Origin: Warburgia ugandensis
Taxonomy: Eukaryota; Streptophyta; Magnoliopsida; Canellales; Canellaceae
Direction of reading: 5' to 3'
Assembly: GCA_035236585.1 (NCBI GenBank)
Contig: CP141138.1
Span: 30,143,437 to 30,207,436 of the forward strand
DNA length: 64,000 bases
Positions 61,241-64,000 of this stretch are shown here, piece by piece. Position 1 is the first letter of the stretch; every line of letters begins with the position of its first letter. Below the pieces are notes generated by a model. The model saw only the letters and a list, made by a program, of their open reading frames with translations. It was not told where the DNA came from and did no database searches. The position numbers and the translations under genes were made by a program.

Positions 61241-61437
61241 GGTGTATTTTACTTCTATACATGTATGTTTACTTAAGACTTCAGGTTAGACCTGCATATT
61301 ATACATTGCATCTTTACCCATTGTAATGTTTTTCTTACTTGTTTCTTACTATTTCCTGTATTGGGATGCTTAACTTACTAAGTAGTATCCCTAGTTATTT
61401 CACTATGCAATACCTACTTATATTCTACTATTCCTTC

Positions 61438-61805
61438 ATGAGTTAATTACCTAAACTGTTTCTATTCTCATTCTCACCTAATGAGTTAATTACATAACTA
61501 TTTATATACTCATTCTCAACTAATGAGTTAATTACATAACTCCTTCTATTCTCATTCTCACCTAATGAGTTAATTACATAACTCTTTCTATACTCATTCT
61601 CAACTAATGAGTTAATTATATAACTCCTTTTATTCTCATTCTCACCTAATGAGTTAATTACATGACTCTTTCTTTACTTATCCTCAACTAATGAGTTACA
61701 CACTCATCCTCAACAATGAGTTAATTACATAACTCTTTCTATTTTCTATACTCATTCTTAACTAATGAGTTACTTACATAACTCTTTTTAAGCTCATCCT
61801 CAACT
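61438..61805. repeat. 42-bp minisatellite, eight to nine copies
   Basis: ATGAGTTAATTACATAACTC begins each unit, followed by TTTCTATACTCATTCTCAACTA variants. Starts fall at 61438, 61481, 61523, 61565, 61607, 61649, 61691, 61716 (short unit) and 61765. Alternate units carry TCACCTA and TCAACTA, so the higher-order unit appears to be a dimer of 84 bp. Confidence 0.92.
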
Positions 61806-61924
61806 GAGATTCTTTATGTTTTAAGGCTTAAGCAATATCAATTATTCAATTTCATTGTGCACAACTGGCTATAGCCTAGTAGCCTACAGTCTACTACTAT
61901 ATTAATTATTCAATTTGCTATATT

Positions 61925-62220
61925 TAGGAACTATATGACAGTTAATACAAAATCGTCCTTTATAACAGAATAATATAATATAATGGTCCTATATTTTGTA
62001 TAAGTATAGGACAGTTATTTACCAATTGTCCTATATTGTGAATCTAATGCTTATTAGTTATAGGACAGTTATTTATAAACCATCCTATGATTATTACTAA
62101 ATAAAGGATTGTTAATTAATAACCATCCTATAGTTATCATAATATAGGACAGTTTTTGTAGAATGGTCCTACATTGTTTTGATGACATAGGACTGTTATG
62201 TTAGAACCGTCCTATATTTA
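61925..62220. repeat. Right array of GGACAGTT / AACCGTCC motifs
   Basis: Same motif family as the left array, about ten copies (for example TATAGGACAGTTATTTA, AACCATCCTATAG, AACCGTCCTATATT). It ends near 62220. Confidence 0.85.
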
Positions 62221-62375
62221 TCTTTCTATTATACATTATGAACCTTTCTTTCTCCCGCTTTTCACTGTTTCACTTCACATTTGTGCCCCTAAGGAAATTC
62301 CTTTGAAGTCAAAGCTTCCAAATCGGCCAAAACCCCTTCAACTAGAACTAGGGCAAAAACCAAAAGAGTGAGAAG

Positions 62376-62559
62376 AAGAAAGAGAGAGAGGGAGAGAGAG
62401 AGAGAGAAAGCATGGCAACCGATCAAGGGGAGAGAAGAACTAGAGAGTGAGAGGGCAAGGGAGAAACTTAGAAACCGACCGCTCACTATTGCCTAAGTGC
62501 CTGTAACACCTCAAGGTCCTCAAGTAATAAGAAGAAGAAGGAGAAGAAGAAGAAGAAGA

Positions 62560-62628
<69 letters not shown>

Positions 62629-62650
62629 AGAAGAAGAAGAAGAAGAAGAC
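62376..62650. repeat. GA/GAA-rich microsatellite block
   Basis: GA tracts at 62376-62407 and 62561-62625, flanked by AAG/GAA repeats. The Ser-Leu-rich ORFs on the minus strand are artefacts of it. Confidence 0.9.
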
Positions 62651-63406
62651 AAATATAAGAAAAACGATAAGAGGCAATGGAAGGAGGTTCATCAGGTAAC
62701 CTGGTTCTGCTCTTGGAATCTTTATGTCGCCATTTTCTATCCCATTTTTGTTATGTAACACTCTTATTACAACATCTCACAAGATAGAGTTAAAGTGTTA
62801 AGGTTAACAATATTCTTCATCTGCAATCTGCATGGCTGCAAGCTTATACAACTTCGATCTACATCTGCATGATTCATGATTGCATCTGACATGAGTTATT
62901 TCACTTACACTTTTCATTTTTCTAACTGTAGTCATTTCAATTTTCATTTGTGAAGCAAATATGGAATATGAAGAAGTAGTATAAGAACACTTAGAAGAGG
63001 TAGAAGTAGAACAAGAACAATAGTTACAACACACAAATGAAGAACAATGGAGGCTATTGAGCACATGTCCACCAGTAACCCCACTTGTCAAGAGATAGCC
63101 CAGGGGGCCAACACAAATAGAACATATAAATAAGATATCATCAAAGGGAATAAAAGAAACTGTACAATTCAACAATAGAGGCTAACCGATAGGTGGTAGT
63201 GCATATGCTTATGCTAGCTTCATATGTTGCACTATTAGAAGATTGGTGCTAGTCTCAGTGACTAATTGGAGACTTGTATCGCCATAAGTCAAATATGTAA
63301 TATGGGAAATGGTCATGGTATGTAAATTCTTTCAACATATAACATAATATGTCCCTTATATATATTGTTTTTGTTTGCATATGATACACTAAGTCATTAA
63401 GTCCCT
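62651..63406. other. Unassigned DNA; a possible first exon at 62677
   Basis: ATGGAAGGAGGTTCATCAG at 62677 is followed directly by GTAAC, a start codon plus splice donor, downstream of a GA-rich stretch that could be a 5' UTR. No second exon was found in the remaining window, so this is weak. Otherwise nothing is recognised. Confidence 0.25.
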
Positions 63407-64000
63407 TGTTAAGTATTTAATTTTGGCTAAAAGACCCCTATTTAGATTTAATTAGACAATCTAACTCATTAATTTGGTAATTTTTGGATAAAATAAAAAA
63501 ATTAGCTTAAATTGACCATCCAACCATAAATTTTGAAAATTAACAATCAGATGATCAATTAAGCTAAGTGTATACTTAATGTATGGTTTAGATGGCTCTA
63601 ATCTAGTCTTTGGTCTTGAAGATCAACTAAAGGAGGGTTGGATGGCTTAGATTTAATTTCAATGTTGCAGATCAGTTTGAAGATCAATAAGGCAGGGGAT
63701 GAAAGGGTTCCTAAAAGAAGAAGGTTTCTTAATAGAAGAGGAGTCCTAAATTGGAAGAAGAGGAAGTTTCCTAATAGGAAACTAACTCTTAAAAGAATGA
63801 GGGGGAGGAAAATTAGGAAATGGAAAATTTATACAGAGGGGGAACTACTGGGAGTTGAAAAGTTTGAGGGATGTTTTGGAGTTTTTCACTTCTACTTTCC
63901 TTGGCTTGCATCTCTTCCACTTTAAATTTTTTTTTTTTTTTTTTCCGTCTCAGTTTTCGTTGTTTTGTTGGTTATTGTCCTCTACCCAACTCCACGCATC
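63407..64000 (+). mobile_element. Third copy of the solo-LTR family, 5' end, running off the window
   Basis: It begins TGTTAAGTATTTAATTTTGG, matching the sense start of solo LTR 1 (TGTTAAGTGTTCAATTTTGG), and stays alignable for over 200 bases: GACCATCCAACCATAAATTT, AACAATCAGATGATCA and TTAATGTATGGTTTAGATG. Orientation is opposite to the other two copies. The 5 bases before it are TCCCT, the candidate target duplication. Whether it is a solo LTR or a full element cannot be seen here. Confidence 0.85.

Larger units (their letters stand above)
59165..62220. mobile_element. Element bordered by arrays of short inverted AACCGTCCTATA motifs, superfamily unresolved
   Basis: Both flanks (59165-59815 and 61925-62220) are packed with TATAGGACGGTT-like motifs and their inverse, about every 25-40 bases, with AT-rich spacers. 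The middle has no transposon protein that I recognise, but holds a CA microsatellite and a 42-bp minisatellite. The outer ends share ATAGAA and TAAAT followed by ATATAGGAC in inverse orientation. CACTA elements have such subterminal arrays, but the CACTA terminus was not found. Edges are approximate. Confidence 0.5.

Noticed and set aside
61438..61805. CRISPR-like regular repeat
   Set aside because: Units are contiguous minisatellite copies without unique spacers, in a plant genome.
62677..62696. First coding exon of a second host gene
   Set aside because: ATG plus GT donor is suggestive, but no following exon was found in the window. Kept only as a low-confidence note.

Overview
This window is nuclear DNA of a flowering plant. 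The evidence is a dense nest of plant-type LTR retrotransposons (Athila-like and chromovirus-like Ty3/gypsy, probably copia), RTE LINE and hAT remnants, AT-rich intergenic DNA with long GA/CA microsatellites, and one spliced single-copy-looking gene. I cannot name the species. No rRNA, tRNA, CRISPR array, prokaryotic operon or organellar block was recognised. Nearly all long ORFs are transposon debris or low-complexity translation; only one gene (about 19.3-21.0 kb, minus strand) looks like an intact host gene.

Layout. 1-6.7 kb: the 5' part of an Athila-like Ty3/gypsy element on the minus strand (decayed gag and protease, tRNA-Asp-type primer site, 5' LTR). 6.7-14 kb: a plus-strand LTR fragment ending at 10904, microsatellites, and a copia-like LTR remnant. 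14-21.3 kb: gene-flanking DNA poor in recognisable transposons, with the two-exon gene. 21430-22412: a non-autonomous hAT element with near-perfect 8-bp target duplications.

23.1-47.4 kb is a stacked insertion complex. A plus-strand chromovirus-like gypsy (G1) is split by a minus-strand gypsy (G2, LTRs at 26811-29545 and 36150-38888). G2's integrase is split by a solo LTR (29935-31880) with 5-bp target duplications. G1 pol also carries a pol-less gag-protease element (40477-42920), and its 3' LTR carries a 609-bp insertion. 47.7-53.1 kb: a further gypsy-type LTR that hosts a second solo LTR (49812-51949, target duplication ATTTT). 54.0-54.6 kb: RTE-type LINE 3' end. 55.95-59.1 kb: hAT transposon with an intron-containing but broken transposase. 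59.2-62.2 kb: an element bordered by arrays of short inverted AACCGTCCTATA motifs and holding a 42-bp minisatellite. 63407 to the end: start of a third copy of the solo-LTR family, in the plus orientation.

The recognisable mobile coding regions look dead: in-frame stops typically replace Trp, Gln or Glu codons and metal-binding Cys often becomes Tyr, as expected of methylated DNA decaying by C-to-T change. The host gene is intact; it has two RxLxF cyclin-docking-like motifs and six Ser/Thr-Pro sites, so a link to cell-cycle kinases is a hypothesis only.
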